64,000 nt of DNA from Pseudonocardia sp. DSM 110487 (GCF_019468565.1 NZ_CP080521.1:8246001-8310000), one strand, 5' to 3'; numbered from the stretch's first letter, positions 41,934-51,082 are shown. Numbers and translations are program-made. The notes: a model not told the origin generated them from the letters alone.

Positions 41934-42751
41934 CGGAGGCGGCGCGGGGCGCGTTCGGGGTAGTCGTCCGGCTGGCCGGTGGCCGGGTCACCGGGGGCGA
42001 GGGAGAACTCGGCTGGCTCGCTCTCCGGAAGCGCCCACTGCATGGCCCAGTCCATGTGCATCGCGGCCGGGCCGCCCGCGGGAGGGAAGTAGTCCAGCTG
42101 CATCGTCATGTTCATCGGCCGCGGCGGGAACTTCGCGGTGTCGGCGTTCGAGTACCACTCCTCGCCGTTCACGTAGGCGGTGATCTTTTCCGGCGTCCAT
42201 TCGAGGGCGTAGGCCGACCACCGCGTCGAGTCGTGCCGCACGGACCCGTGGTCCTGGTCGTTGTCCCGGCCGTAGTGCAGGAAGAAGTCGGTCTCCCGCC
42301 GGTCGTCGGACGTGATCTCCATCCAGTCGATCTCCCCGCCCACCGGGAAGTCCTCGGCCACCGGCCAGAGCAGCAGCAACGCGTTCAGGCCACCGGACGC
42401 GGCCTCGGAGCGCACGCACGCCTCCCAGCGCCCGTACCGCTGCCCGGGATGCCAGCTCATGGCACCGGTCGTGCCGTCCCGTGTCGCGGAGATCGTGGCG
42501 ACGCCGTCGGCGACCGTGATCGCCTCCGGCGTGCGGATCCCCTCCTTGCTGTGCCCGGGCTCGGGGCCGTACGGGTGCCAGTCGCCCGGCAGGCCGTCGG
42601 CGAAGTCGGAGCGGCGGGTCGGCTCACCCCAGCCGTATCGCTGCGCGGCGGTCGCGGCACATTCCGACGGGTCGGCCTGCGTCGGCGCGGCCTGGCCGGC
42701 CGCCAGCAGGGCACACACCATCGCCGGCACCAAAATGGACATCTGCACCAT
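41930..42751 (-). CDS. secreted glycoside hydrolase family 16 protein
   Basis: This 273-residue protein has a signal peptide and a GH16 beta-jelly-roll. The active-site motif is EIDWME (nucleophile Glu140, Asp142, acid/base Glu145), and RYGRWEACVRSE and WTPEKITAYVNGEEWY match the family. GH16 enzymes cut beta-1,3- or beta-1,3/1,4-glucans, xyloglucan, agar or carrageenan. ATG at 42751 is chosen for GGAGG seven bases upstream; an in-frame ATG 87 bases earlier is less likely. It is the first gene of a two-gene operon with the beta-helix protein. Confidence 0.87.
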   Translation of the reverse strand: MVQMSILVPAMVCALLAAGQAAPTQADPSECAATAAQRYGWGEPTRRSDFADGLPGDWHPYGPEPGHSKEGIRTPEAITVADGVATISATRDGTTGAMSWHPGQRYGRWEACVRSEAASGGLNALLLLWPVAEDFPVGGEIDWMEITSDDRRETDFFLHYGRDNDQDHGSVRHDSTRWSAYALEWTPEKITAYVNGEEWYSNADTAKFPPRPMNMTMQLDYFPPAGGPAAMHMDWAMQWALPESEPAEFSLAPGDPATGQPDDYPERAPRRLR

Positions 42752-42798
42752 TGACACCTCCAGCCCCATTGGAACCGGGTGGAGGGCGCCGCGCGAGA

Positions 42799-43821
42799 TC
42801 AGCCACGCGTACGGGTGAGGAGCCTTTCCAAGGGCCAAGTGTTGAGGACGCGGTCAGCCGGCACCTCGCACTCGGCCGCGCGTTCGCAGCCGTTGCGCAG
42901 CCAGTCGAGCTGGCCGGGCGCGTGGGCGTCGGTGTCGATCGTGAACTGGCAGCCCGCCGCGAGGGCTTTGCGGAGCAGCGGCCTCGGCGGATCGAGGCGC
43001 TCGGGGCGGGAGTTCACCTCGACCGCGACGCCGTACTCGGCACATGCGTCGAACACCGCGCCCGCATCGAACTGAGAACCCGGCCGCTTGCGGTTGCCGG
43101 CGACCATCCGGCCGGTGCAGTGCCCGAGCACGTCGACGTGCGGGTTCGCAATCGCGGTGAGCATCCGCTCGGTCATCTCGACCGCGGGCATCTTCAGCTT
43201 GGAATGCACCGACGCGACCACGACGTCCAGCTGGGCGAGCAGCTCTTCGTCCTGGTCGAGCGAGCCGTCCTCGTTGATGTCGACCTCGATGCCGGTGAGC
43301 ACCCGGAAGCCCGTGAGCTCGGCGTTGAGCTCCGCGATGTCCTCCAGCTGCGCCCGCAGCCGGTCCGCGGACAGGCCGTTGGCGACGGTCAGCCGCGGCG
43401 AGTGGTCGGTGATCACCAGGTAGTCGTGGCCGAGCGCCTGCGCGGTCTCGACCATCTCGCGCAGCGGCGAGCCGCCGTCGGAGGCGTCGGTGTGGCTGTG
43501 GCAGTCCCCGCGGATCGCCTCCAGCAGGGCCTCGGCGGCCGTGTCGAGCGGCGTCGGCTCGATCGCCTCGAGTTTCAGCAGGTACGACGGCGGTTCACCG
43601 CGCACCGACTCCGCCACGCACTTCGCGGTGACCTCCCCGACGCCCTTGAGCCGCACCAGCTCGCCGGTGCGCACGAGCCGCGCGATCTCGTCCGCGTCAC
43701 GCCTGCGCAGCACGGCCGCCGCGGTGCGGAACGCCCTGACCCGGTAGGTCGACTCGTGCGCACGCTCCAGAAGGAAGGCGATGCGCCGCAGGTCCGCCAC
43801 GGCATTCCGGGTCTCGGTCAC
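42799..43821 (-). CDS. PHP-domain phosphoesterase with N-terminal helix-hairpin-helix (PolX-like)
   Basis: This 340-residue protein begins with an HhH-type DNA-binding domain (about 1-85, LVRLKGVGEVTAKCVAESV) and ends with a PHP domain: GDCHSHTDASDGG, ITDHSPRL, GIEVDINEDGSLD, ASVHSKL, HVDVLGHCTGR and IDTDAHAPGQLDWL. These hold the metal-binding His and Asp residues. It matches the PHP half of bacterial DNA polymerase X without the polymerase domain. It is likely a phosphodiesterase or exonuclease in DNA repair. Confidence 0.87.
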   Translation of the reverse strand: MTETRNAVADLRRIAFLLERAHESTYRVRAFRTAAAVLRRRDADEIARLVRTGELVRLKGVGEVTAKCVAESVRGEPPSYLLKLEAIEPTPLDTAAEALLEAIRGDCHSHTDASDGGSPLREMVETAQALGHDYLVITDHSPRLTVANGLSADRLRAQLEDIAELNAELTGFRVLTGIEVDINEDGSLDQDEELLAQLDVVVASVHSKLKMPAVEMTERMLTAIANPHVDVLGHCTGRMVAGNRKRPGSQFDAGAVFDACAEYGVAVEVNSRPERLDPPRPLLRKALAAGCQFTIDTDAHAPGQLDWLRNGCERAAECEVPADRVLNTWPLERLLTRTRG

Positions 43822-43862
43822 GTCAGCGATCGTCGCACGGCCCGAGGCGTGCGCTCACAACG

Positions 43863-43893
43863 CGACTCACCCGCACTCAGACCGCGACTCGCG
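43863..43893. repeat. F3 repeat, half unit
   Basis: These 31 bases match 51108-51138 with one difference, and both end in CAGACCGCGACTCGCG. The flank GGGGTGGAGCCCC forms a small hairpin and is also similar at the other site. It lies in the 101-base gap between the PHP and MBL-fold genes. Confidence 0.65.
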
Positions 43894-43922
43894 CACGGGG
43901 TGGAGCCCCGCCCATCAGGTTC

Positions 43923-44723
43923 TCATTCGCTCGAGGTGGTCAGCCGAACCCACGAGCCGTGGTCGGCGAGCCGTAACGTGGACGAGTAGCCCGCCTGCTC
44001 GAAGGCCTCCGCGATGTCCTTTTCGGTCTCCGAGAAATGGGCCCAACCGTCATAGTGCGCGGGCACCACGATCGGCGTGTTCAAGATCGCTGCGGCCGCC
44101 GCGGCGCGTACGGCATCCAGGGTGAGCGGACGCCCACCGAACTTCTCCGCTACGCGGGCCGCACCGGCGAAGAGCACTGCTGCATCGATGCGCGGGAATC
44201 TGCGCGCCACCTCGGCGACGACCCGGATCGAAGCGTTGTCGCCGCTGACGTAGACCGTGGGAACGTCGGGGCCGGAGACGAGGAATCCGGTGACCTCGCA
44301 GTTGATGTTGCCGTTCCCGTCGCGGGGCGCGTCTTCCGGGCCGTGGACCGCGGGTACGGCCGTGATCGCGACGTCCCTGCCGTCGCCGACGCGCATCGTG
44401 TGCGACGTCCACGGGCGCAATCCGATGGCCCGTGGACCCAGCTCGGCCGCGGCGGACGGGCACGTGAGCACCAACGGTGCGGCGACGGCGAACGCCCGGC
44501 CGCGGTCGTCGAGGTTGTCGGGGTGGGCGGCGTGGCTGACCAGCACCACGTCGACCGGTCCGAGCGCCTCTTCCTGGACGGCGGGCCCGGCAGTCTTGGT
44601 GAGGTAGCCGTGGGGACCCGGGGCGTCGAAGGTCGGGTCGACAACCATGCGAAGGCCGCCGAGATCGAGCACCGTTGTCGGCCCGCCCAGCACCGTCGCT
44701 GCACATTCCTGTCGTGTCAGCAT
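43923..44723 (-). CDS. MBL-fold metallo-hydrolase-like protein with altered metal motif
   Basis: This 266-residue protein has the metallo-beta-lactamase fold of the UlaG-like group: DLGGLRMVVDPTFDAPGPHGY, VLVSHAAHPDNLDDRGR, VPAVHGPED, VYVSGDNASIRV and VVPAHYDGWAHF. The first metal motif, usually HxHxxDN in this group, reads HAAHPDN, so one histidine and the neighbouring Asp are replaced by Ala. Other metal residues remain. Activity may be reduced or changed. It is followed 18 bases from the upstream CHAD gene on the same strand. Confidence 0.8.
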   Translation of the reverse strand: MLTRQECAATVLGGPTTVLDLGGLRMVVDPTFDAPGPHGYLTKTAGPAVQEEALGPVDVVLVSHAAHPDNLDDRGRAFAVAAPLVLTCPSAAAELGPRAIGLRPWTSHTMRVGDGRDVAITAVPAVHGPEDAPRDGNGNINCEVTGFLVSGPDVPTVYVSGDNASIRVVAEVARRFPRIDAAVLFAGAARVAEKFGGRPLTLDAVRAAAAAAILNTPIVVPAHYDGWAHFSETEKDIAEAFEQAGYSSTLRLADHGSWVRLTTSSE

Positions 44724-44741
44724 TGCGTCATTGTTGCGGGG

Positions 44742-46283
44742 TCAGCTCAGCCAGCGGCGGTTGCGGGGGCGCCATGCACGGGCCCAGAGGTCCGGGAGCT
44801 CCTCCTCGATCCGGGCGGCGCGGGCGGCGTCCAGGCCGTGCAGGACCCCGAACGCGAAGCCGTTCTCGCCCTTTCCGCTCGCCTCGGCGGCGAGCTCGCG
44901 GAGGGCCTCCCGGGCAACCACGGTGTCCTGGTGCTCGCCGAGGGCGTCCTGGAACCCCTTGAGCTCCTTGGCGAACCGCTTCGCGTCCTTCCCGACGGCC
45001 GGCCGGGCGACCTCGGTGGCGTACCGCAGCCGCTTGCCTGCCTTCCGCGCGTCGTGCACGGCGAGGTCCCGATCCTCGGCCTCGGCATTCTGGTCGACCG
45101 CCACCTCGACAGCCCTGGACAGCCGCCCCGCCGCCCGCGCGACGTGCGCCGGGAGCTCCTTGTCGGCGGGCCGGGCCGCGCGCTTCGTGAGCGGCGGATC
45201 CTGCAGCAGGTCGTCGAGATCGCGGCGCAGGCGCGCGTACGCGTCACCGTCGAGGGCGCTGAGCACCGCCGCCGTCGCCTCCCCCTCCACGCGCGCGTAA
45301 TGCCGGGTGACCTGCGCCTGCACCGGTCCGAGCAGCAGCTCCGGCTCCAGCCCGAGCAGGCCGTCGCGGATCCGGGCGTGCAGCACCTCGGCGTCGCGGG
45401 CCGGGGCGAGCGCGCGGGCCAGCTCACGCAGGGCGTCGACGAGGGGGTCGGTGCGCTCGCGGTCCAGCAGCCGCCGGTACGACTGCAGCGCGCTGCGCAG
45501 CCGCCGCGTCGCCACTCGCAGCTGGTGCACGGAGTCGTGCTCGCCCCGCCGGGCGCGCAGGTCCTCGGCGGCGAGCCGGTCGACGTGCGTGGCCAGGTAG
45601 TCGAGGAGCGCGGCGCCCGCCGTTCCGGCCTTGGCGCGTTTCCCTCCCGACCGGCGCCGCGGTGGCGCCACGGGGCGCAGCAGGCGGTCGAGCTCGGCAT
45701 CGGCGGACGTCGCGGCGGGCCGCAGCCCGGCCTCGCCGAGCCGCCGTTCGAGCTCGGCGGCCAGCCCGTCGTCGGACGTGTCGTGCGTCCGCACCTCGGT
45801 CCACGCGCCGCCCTCGGTGGACGATCCGAGAGTGGCGACCGTGACGTGGTCGCGGAACACGGTGCCGAGCAGGCGATCGTCGCCACCCAGCAGGCGCGTG
45901 CCGGTACGCACCCGGCGGACCTGTCCCGCGGGGCGCAGCTCACCGTCGCGCACGACACCGCGCACCAGCTCGGCAAGCTCACCCGGAACCTCCGGCACCG
46001 GCGGCGCGTCGGGAGCGAGCGGGACGCGCAGCTCCTCGCCGCTGTCGTCGTCCGGGAGGTCGAGCCGCCAGTACGACTGCTCGCCCTCGTTCCGGTGCAC
46101 GGCCAGCGTGATCCCGGCGGCGGCGAGGCGGTGGTCCGCGGTGTCGAAACGCTCGATCTCGAGCACGTGCTGCGGAACGGCGTCCTCGCGGTGGACTCCG
46201 GGGAGCGCGTCGAGCCGGGGACTGCCGGCCTCGGGGGCACCGCGGAAGATCTGGCTCTCGGTGCGGGTCGTCGTGTCCGTCAT
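44742..46283 (-). CDS. CYTH-CHAD domain protein
   Basis: This 513-residue protein has an N-terminal CYTH tunnel-fold domain (about 35-200, with EIERFDTADHRLAAAGITL and SYWRLDLP). A basic linker and a C-terminal CHAD helical domain follow (about 220-510, with HDSVHQLRVATRRLRSALQSYR and VHDARKAGKRLRYATEV, conserved His and basic residues). CHAD domains bind polyphosphate, and CYTH domains hydrolyse triphosphates, so a role in polyphosphate handling is likely. ATG 46283 is preferred over the ATG five codons upstream. Confidence 0.9.
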   Translation of the reverse strand: MTDTTTRTESQIFRGAPEAGSPRLDALPGVHREDAVPQHVLEIERFDTADHRLAAAGITLAVHRNEGEQSYWRLDLPDDDSGEELRVPLAPDAPPVPEVPGELAELVRGVVRDGELRPAGQVRRVRTGTRLLGGDDRLLGTVFRDHVTVATLGSSTEGGAWTEVRTHDTSDDGLAAELERRLGEAGLRPAATSADAELDRLLRPVAPPRRRSGGKRAKAGTAGAALLDYLATHVDRLAAEDLRARRGEHDSVHQLRVATRRLRSALQSYRRLLDRERTDPLVDALRELARALAPARDAEVLHARIRDGLLGLEPELLLGPVQAQVTRHYARVEGEATAAVLSALDGDAYARLRRDLDDLLQDPPLTKRAARPADKELPAHVARAAGRLSRAVEVAVDQNAEAEDRDLAVHDARKAGKRLRYATEVARPAVGKDAKRFAKELKGFQDALGEHQDTVVAREALRELAAEASGKGENGFAFGVLHGLDAARAARIEEELPDLWARAWRPRNRRWLS

Positions 46284-46314
46284 CCGATCAGGGTGCACTA
46301 TCGTCCGCGCTCGT

Positions 46315-47733
46315 TCACTCCTGCGGAAGGCGGGACTTCTGCACCTTCCCCATGTCGTTGCGGGGGAGCGCCTCGGTGAACCGCACCTCGCGCGGCCGCT
46401 TGTGCGGCGCCAGCAGCGCGGCGACGTGGTCGATCAGCTCCCGCTCCCGCGGCGGGGCACCGGACGGTACGACGTGCGCGACGATCCGCTCCCCGAGGTC
46501 GGCGTCGGGCACCCCGACGACCGCCGCCTCGGCCACGCCGGGGTGCTCGAGCAGCGCGTTCTCGATCTCGCCGGCGCCGATCTTGTAGCCGCCGGACTTG
46601 ATCAGGTCGGTTGCGCTGCGTCCGACGATCGCGAGCGCGCCGCTCTCGGTCCAGCGGCCGATGTCGCCCGTGGCGAACCAACCGTCCGCGGTGTGTGCGG
46701 CGGCGGTGGCGTCCGGGCGGTTGAGGTAGCCGGTGAAGAGGCTCGGCCCGCGCACCTCGACCGCGCCCAGCCCGTCTGCCTGCTCGCCGGGGCCGGCGAG
46801 CGGCGCGAGCCGGATCTCGGTGCCCCGCAGCGGCGGGCCGACGGTGCCGACCTCGGGCTCGTCGGCGGCGCGCGCGGCCGTGAGGATAAGCGTCTCGGTG
46901 AGGCCGTAGCGCTCCCGCACGGCGAGTCCGGTGGCGCGGTGCAGGCGGGCGTGGTCGACGGCGGTGAGCGCGGCCGAGCCGGACACGAGCAGCCGCGCGC
47001 GCCCGATCTCCTTCGCCGACTCCGGGTCGGACTCGAGCTGCCCGGCGAGCCGGTGGTACTGGGTCGGCACCCCGAACACCATCGACGCGCCGGCCGCGGC
47101 CAGCGCCTGCCCGTCGAGTGCGCCGACGTGGTGCAGGCTCCCGCCCCGGCGCAGCGGGCCGAGCACGCCGAGCACCAGCCCGTGCACGTGGAACAGCGGC
47201 AGGGCGTGGGCGAGCAGGTCGTCGGCCGTCCAGTCCCACGCCTCGGCGAGTGCGTCGAGGTCGTACGCGACGGCACTGCGCGGGAGCACCGCGCCCTTCG
47301 GCGGGCCGGTGGTGCCGGATGTGTAGATCACGAGCGCCGGCACGTCCGGCGGCGGCACATGCGTCGGCACCGGTCCGACCGCGGTGAGGTCGACGTCGAG
47401 CCGCTGCAGTGCCCCGAGCGGACCGGGCAGCGCCGCACCGGGCGCGGCCAGTACGAGGTCGGGTGCGCAGTCGCCGACGACGTGCCCGAGCTCCCGCTCC
47501 CCCAGCTTCGGGTTCACCGGCACCACCGCGACGCCCGCGAGCAACGCCGCCGTGACCCCGACCGCCGTGTGGATCGTCGGCGTGGCGTGTACGGCGACCC
47601 GCTGCCGCCCCGCGAGCGCACCGGCGAGCGCCCCCGCGGCGCCGGCGAGCTGACGATAGGTCAGCGCGTCGTCGCCGAACCGCAGCGCGGGCCGGTCGTC
47701 GGGATCGAGGAGAGCCGGGAACAGCGGAGTCAT
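46315..47733 (-). CDS. matB: malonyl-CoA synthetase (acyl-CoA ligase, MatB type)
   Basis: This 472-residue ANL-superfamily ligase has the AMP loop YTSGTTGPPKGA, LFHVHGLVLGVLGPLRRGG, FGVPTQYHRLAG, ERYGLTETL, GWFATGDIGRW, the SGGYKIGAGEIENALLEHP hinge and the C-terminal catalytic Lys region NDMGKVQK. The compact length and wording closely follow Streptomyces MatB, which makes malonyl-CoA or methylmalonyl-CoA from the free acid, ATP and CoA. It overlaps the upstream oxidase gene by ATGA (47730-47733). A related short acyl-CoA ligase remains possible. Confidence 0.85.
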   Translation of the reverse strand: MTPLFPALLDPDDRPALRFGDDALTYRQLAGAAGALAGALAGRQRVAVHATPTIHTAVGVTAALLAGVAVVPVNPKLGERELGHVVGDCAPDLVLAAPGAALPGPLGALQRLDVDLTAVGPVPTHVPPPDVPALVIYTSGTTGPPKGAVLPRSAVAYDLDALAEAWDWTADDLLAHALPLFHVHGLVLGVLGPLRRGGSLHHVGALDGQALAAAGASMVFGVPTQYHRLAGQLESDPESAKEIGRARLLVSGSAALTAVDHARLHRATGLAVRERYGLTETLILTAARAADEPEVGTVGPPLRGTEIRLAPLAGPGEQADGLGAVEVRGPSLFTGYLNRPDATAAAHTADGWFATGDIGRWTESGALAIVGRSATDLIKSGGYKIGAGEIENALLEHPGVAEAAVVGVPDADLGERIVAHVVPSGAPPRERELIDHVAALLAPHKRPREVRFTEALPRNDMGKVQKSRLPQE

Positions 47734-49121
47734 CCCACCACCTTGCCGGGGTTGAGGATCGCATGGGGATCCAGTGCCTGCTTCACCGCGCGCTGCAGCG
47801 CGAGGACCTCGGGGCCGAGCTCGGTGCGCATGCCCGCCAGCTTGAGCAGCCCGACACCGTGCTCGCCGGTGACGGTGCCACCGAGGGCGAGCGCAGCGTC
47901 GACGATGTCGTCGAACGCCGCCTGCGCCCTGCGCTTCGCGGCGTCGTCGCCGTGCGGGGTGATCAGCAGCGGGTGCAGGTTGCCGTCTCCGGCGTGCGCG
48001 ATGTTGGCGATCAGCACGTCGTGCCGCGCCGCGATCTCCTCGACGCGGACGAGCATCTCGGCGAGCCGCCCGCGCGGGAGGCAGACGTCCTCCGTGAGCA
48101 TCGCGTCGCCCCGCTGCTCCAGCGCCGGGTAGGCCAGCCGGCGCGCGTCGAACAGCGCCTCGGCCTCGACCGGATCGGTGGAGAACATCGCGTCCCGCGC
48201 GCCCGCCGCCACGAACTCGGCGTGGAACGCCGCGGCCTCCTGCTCGGCAGCCGGCTCGGGGAGGTCGGTCTGGGCGAGGAGCAGCGCTGCCGCGTCCTCG
48301 GGCAGGCCCGCGTGCTTCCAGGCATTGACGGCGTGCAGGCACAGGCGGTCGATCAGCTCGAACGCCGAGGGCTGCAGCCCGCGCGCGGTGACCCGCGAGA
48401 CCGCGTCGCCCGCCGCCGCGAGCGTGTCGAAGAAGCCGACCACGGTGCGCGGCGAGCCCGTGCGCAGCGGCCGCAGGCGCACGGTGATCTCGGTGATCAC
48501 CCCGAGGGTGCCCTCCGAGCCGACCATGAGCCCGGCCAGGTCGTAACCGGCCACGCCCTTCGCGGTGCGCCTGCCGACCCGCACCACCTCACCCGCGGCC
48601 GTCACGACCTCGAGCGCGAGCACGTAGTCGCGCGTGACGCCGTACTTGACGCAGCACAGCCCACCGGCGTTGGTGGCGACGTTACCGCCGATCGTCGACC
48701 ACGGTGAGCTCGCCGGGTCCGGCGGGTACCACAGCCCGTGCCGCGCCACGGCTGCCCGCAGGTCGTCGTTGACCACTCCCGGCTGCACGACGGCGAGCCG
48801 CTCTGCCTCGTCGATCTCGACGATCTCGCGCATCCGCTCGGTGGACAGCACGACGCACCCGTCCACCGCGTTCGCCCCGCCGGACAGGCCGGTGCCCGCG
48901 CCGCGCGGCACCAGCGGGCGCTTGTGCCGGGCGCACGCCGCGACGACCGTGGCGACCTCGGCCGTGCTCCTCGGGCGGACCACCGCGGCGGCCCGCCCGT
49001 ACTCGGCCCACTCCGCCTCGTCGTGCAGGAAGGGCGCCACGACGTCCGGGTCGACGAGCACGCGGTCGGCCGGGAGCGCGGCGAGCAGGTCGGCGAGGAG
49101 TAGATCATCGGGAACGGGCAC
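47730..49121 (-). CDS. FAD-binding oxidase, glycolate/D-lactate oxidase (GlcD-like)
   Basis: This 463-residue enzyme has the PCMH FAD-binding domain (VVRPRSTAEVATVVAACARHKRPLVPRGAGTGLSGGANA, then TIGGNVATNAGGLCCVKYGVTRDYVLALEVV) and the C-terminal FAD-oxidase domain ending HAGDGNLHPL and GEHGVGLLKLAGM. These are the marks of the GlcD/D-lactate dehydrogenase type, which oxidises 2-hydroxy acids. It is translationally coupled to matB. An operon pairing a 2-hydroxyacid oxidase with malonyl-CoA synthetase hints at C2-C3 acid use, but the link is inference. Confidence 0.88.
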   Translation of the reverse strand: MPVPDDLLLADLLAALPADRVLVDPDVVAPFLHDEAEWAEYGRAAAVVRPRSTAEVATVVAACARHKRPLVPRGAGTGLSGGANAVDGCVVLSTERMREIVEIDEAERLAVVQPGVVNDDLRAAVARHGLWYPPDPASSPWSTIGGNVATNAGGLCCVKYGVTRDYVLALEVVTAAGEVVRVGRRTAKGVAGYDLAGLMVGSEGTLGVITEITVRLRPLRTGSPRTVVGFFDTLAAAGDAVSRVTARGLQPSAFELIDRLCLHAVNAWKHAGLPEDAAALLLAQTDLPEPAAEQEAAAFHAEFVAAGARDAMFSTDPVEAEALFDARRLAYPALEQRGDAMLTEDVCLPRGRLAEMLVRVEEIAARHDVLIANIAHAGDGNLHPLLITPHGDDAAKRRAQAAFDDIVDAALALGGTVTGEHGVGLLKLAGMRTELGPEVLALQRAVKQALDPHAILNPGKVVG

Positions 49122-49161
49122 AGCAGGACGCTAACCCGCGAGGCGACCGCACCGCACCTGG

Positions 49162-49205
49162 TCGTGAGCGGATACGCGCGCCAGGGCACGCGTATCCGCT
49201 CACGA
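49162..49205. repeat. palindromic element P1, copy 2
   Basis: Left arm TCGTGAGCGGATACGCG (49162-49178) and right arm 49189-49205 are perfect 17-bp complements with a 10-base loop. It is the same element as at 1991-2036, with a paired C-G where that copy has T-A. It lies between two leftward genes, and its right arm supplies the TGA stop of the renalase-like gene (49200-49202). Confidence 0.85.
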
Positions 49206-50144
49206 GGGCCGGAGGCGCTCCACGAGTGCGCGGCCGAGCAGGTGGCCGGAGCGCCATGCCGTCTCCACACGGGGGCTGCCCCAGCCGTCGCCGGCCAGTC
49301 CGATGCCGTCGGCTGTGAGGTGGAACGGCTCGTCGCGGGTGCCGTCCGGCGACGCGTACGGCCAGTGGTGCGCCAGCGTCCACATCGGCGGGGTGTGGAC
49401 GCCGAGCAGCTCACGCAGCGCGTCGAGCACCAGCCCGATCGCGCCGTCCGGATCGGCCTCGTGGGCGCGGGCGACGTCGGCGGTCGTGTGCGCCACCAGG
49501 ACGGGGGCGCGGTCGCCGCGCCGATCGCCGTCATCGGCGATCATGGTGAGCACCGGGTGGTCGTTGACGAACGCGGCGGGCAGGTCCGCCCACTCCCGAG
49601 CGGGCCACCCGGCGGCGACCGCGATCGCGGGCCGCCACTCGCGGCCGGCCGCCCGGGCGGCCGCGGGATGATCGGGTCCGAGCAGCCGCAGCGCCTGCGG
49701 GTCGGGCATCGCGAGCACGACGGCGTCGGCGGGCTCGCCGTCGACGACCGGGCCCGGACCAACCCTGCGGACCTCGTGCCCGAGCTCGACGGTGAGCCCG
49801 GTGGCCAGCTCGGCGACGAGCCCGCCCAGCCCGCCGGGCGCCGCCCACCGCTGCGGTCCTGGCGCGCGATCACGGGTGCCGGAGCGGAGCACGGCGAGCT
49901 CGGTCGTCCACGGCCGCGCGAGCCCCGCGGCCTCCCACCGCCGCACCACCTGTTCGAAGTCCGGGTCCCGCACCGTGAAGTAGGCCGCGCCGAGATCGAC
50001 GGGGCGCCCCGCGACGACGTGCCCACCCATCCGCCCGCCGACCTCGCCCGCCTGTTCCAGCAGTCGCACCGGCACGCCCGCCGCGGTGAGCTCGACGGCG
50101 CAGGCGGTCCCGGCGATGCCCGCGCCCACGACGACGACACCCAT
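49200..50144 (-). CDS. renalase-like NAD(P)/FAD oxidoreductase
   Basis: This 314-residue flavoprotein opens with MGVVVVGAGIAGTACAVELTAAG (FAD site). It continues with the amine-oxidase-like RLLEQAGEVGGRMGG, LGAAYFTVRDPDFEQVV and PGGLGGLVAELA, and ends with ADGIGLAGDGWGSPRVETAWRSGHLLG. The pattern fits bacterial renalase-type enzymes that reoxidise misreduced dihydronicotinamides, but small amine oxidases cannot be excluded. It starts within the stop of menC (TGATG, one-base overlap). Its own stop codon comes from a palindromic repeat. Confidence 0.82.
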   Translation of the reverse strand: MGVVVVGAGIAGTACAVELTAAGVPVRLLEQAGEVGGRMGGHVVAGRPVDLGAAYFTVRDPDFEQVVRRWEAAGLARPWTTELAVLRSGTRDRAPGPQRWAAPGGLGGLVAELATGLTVELGHEVRRVGPGPVVDGEPADAVVLAMPDPQALRLLGPDHPAAARAAGREWRPAIAVAAGWPAREWADLPAAFVNDHPVLTMIADDGDRRGDRAPVLVAHTTADVARAHEADPDGAIGLVLDALRELLGVHTPPMWTLAHHWPYASPDGTRDEPFHLTADGIGLAGDGWGSPRVETAWRSGHLLGRALVERLRPS

Positions 50145-51082
50145 CAGACCGCGGCGCCGACGCGGGCGAGCCGGTCCTCCCACCAGCGAACCCGCTCGGG
50201 CGATGCGGCGACCGCGGCGCGGCGCGACGGCTCCGGCGCGCGCCGTGGCACCGGGAGCCAGCCGTCACGCGGCCGGATCGGGTCGTCGACGACGTCCGCG
50301 GTGAGCAGCGCGCCCGTGCCGAGACCGCACGCCATGTCCAGCCGCGGCAGCGCCCCGGCCAGCGCGAGCTCGGCGGCCATGCCGACGCTCGTCTCCAGCG
50401 CGGACGACACCACGCACGGCAGCCCGCACGCCTCCGCCACCGCGAGGGCCTTGCGCACACCGCCGAGCGGGGCGACCTTGAGCACCGCGACGTCCGCCGC
50501 CCCGGCCACGGCGACGCGCAGCGGGTCCTCGGCGCGGCGGATCGACTCGTCCGCGGCGATCGGCACGTCGACCTTGCGGCGGACCGCCGCCAGCTCGTCG
50601 ACGGTGCGGCAGGGCTGCTCGACGTACTGCAGGCCGCCGGCGGCGCGATCCAGCGCCGCGATCGCGGCGACCGCCTCATCGACGGTCCACGCGGCGTTGG
50701 CGTCAACGCGGACCGCGCCTGCGAGGCCGAGCGCGTCCCGGACCGCGGCCACCCGCTCCAGGTCAGCAGGCAGCGAGCCGGGCCCGTCGGCCACCTTGAC
50801 CTTGGCGGTGGCGCACCCCGATGCCCGCACGATCTCCTGCGCCCGCTCCGGCCCGACGGCGGGCACGATGCAGTTCACCGGGACGCGGTCGCGCACCGGC
50901 TCGGGCCAGCCCTCCTCGGCGGCCTCCATGGCGGCGGCGAGCCACGGCACCGACTCGCGATCGTCGTAGTCGGCGAACGGGCAGAACTCCCCCCACCCCG
51001 ACGGGCCGTCGATCAGCACGCCCTCGCGAACGGTGATCCCCCGGAAACGCGTGGTCAGCGGGATGGAGTAGACGTCGAGCAC
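50144..51082 (-). CDS. menC: o-succinylbenzoate synthase
   Basis: This 312-residue enolase-superfamily protein has the catalytic Lys in TAKVKVAD, metal ligands in VRVDANAAW, YVEQPC and ADESIR, the second Lys in LKVAPLGGV, and SSALETSVGMAAELALA. This is the actinobacterial MenC pattern for menaquinone synthesis (dehydration of SHCHC). The length is typical. Other men genes are not in the window. It is coupled to the renalase-like gene downstream. A dipeptide-epimerase role is less likely given the pattern. Confidence 0.86.
   Translation of the reverse strand: MLDVYSIPLTTRFRGITVREGVLIDGPSGWGEFCPFADYDDRESVPWLAAAMEAAEEGWPEPVRDRVPVNCIVPAVGPERAQEIVRASGCATAKVKVADGPGSLPADLERVAAVRDALGLAGAVRVDANAAWTVDEAVAAIAALDRAAGGLQYVEQPCRTVDELAAVRRKVDVPIAADESIRRAEDPLRVAVAGAADVAVLKVAPLGGVRKALAVAEACGLPCVVSSALETSVGMAAELALAGALPRLDMACGLGTGALLTADVVDDPIRPRDGWLPVPRRAPEPSRRAAVAASPERVRWWEDRLARVGAAV

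Noticed and set aside
42799..43821. EF-hand-like DINEDGSLDQDE in the PHP protein
   Set aside because: This segment is a normal conserved part of PolX-type PHP domains (metal-site loop), so it is not evidence for calcium binding.
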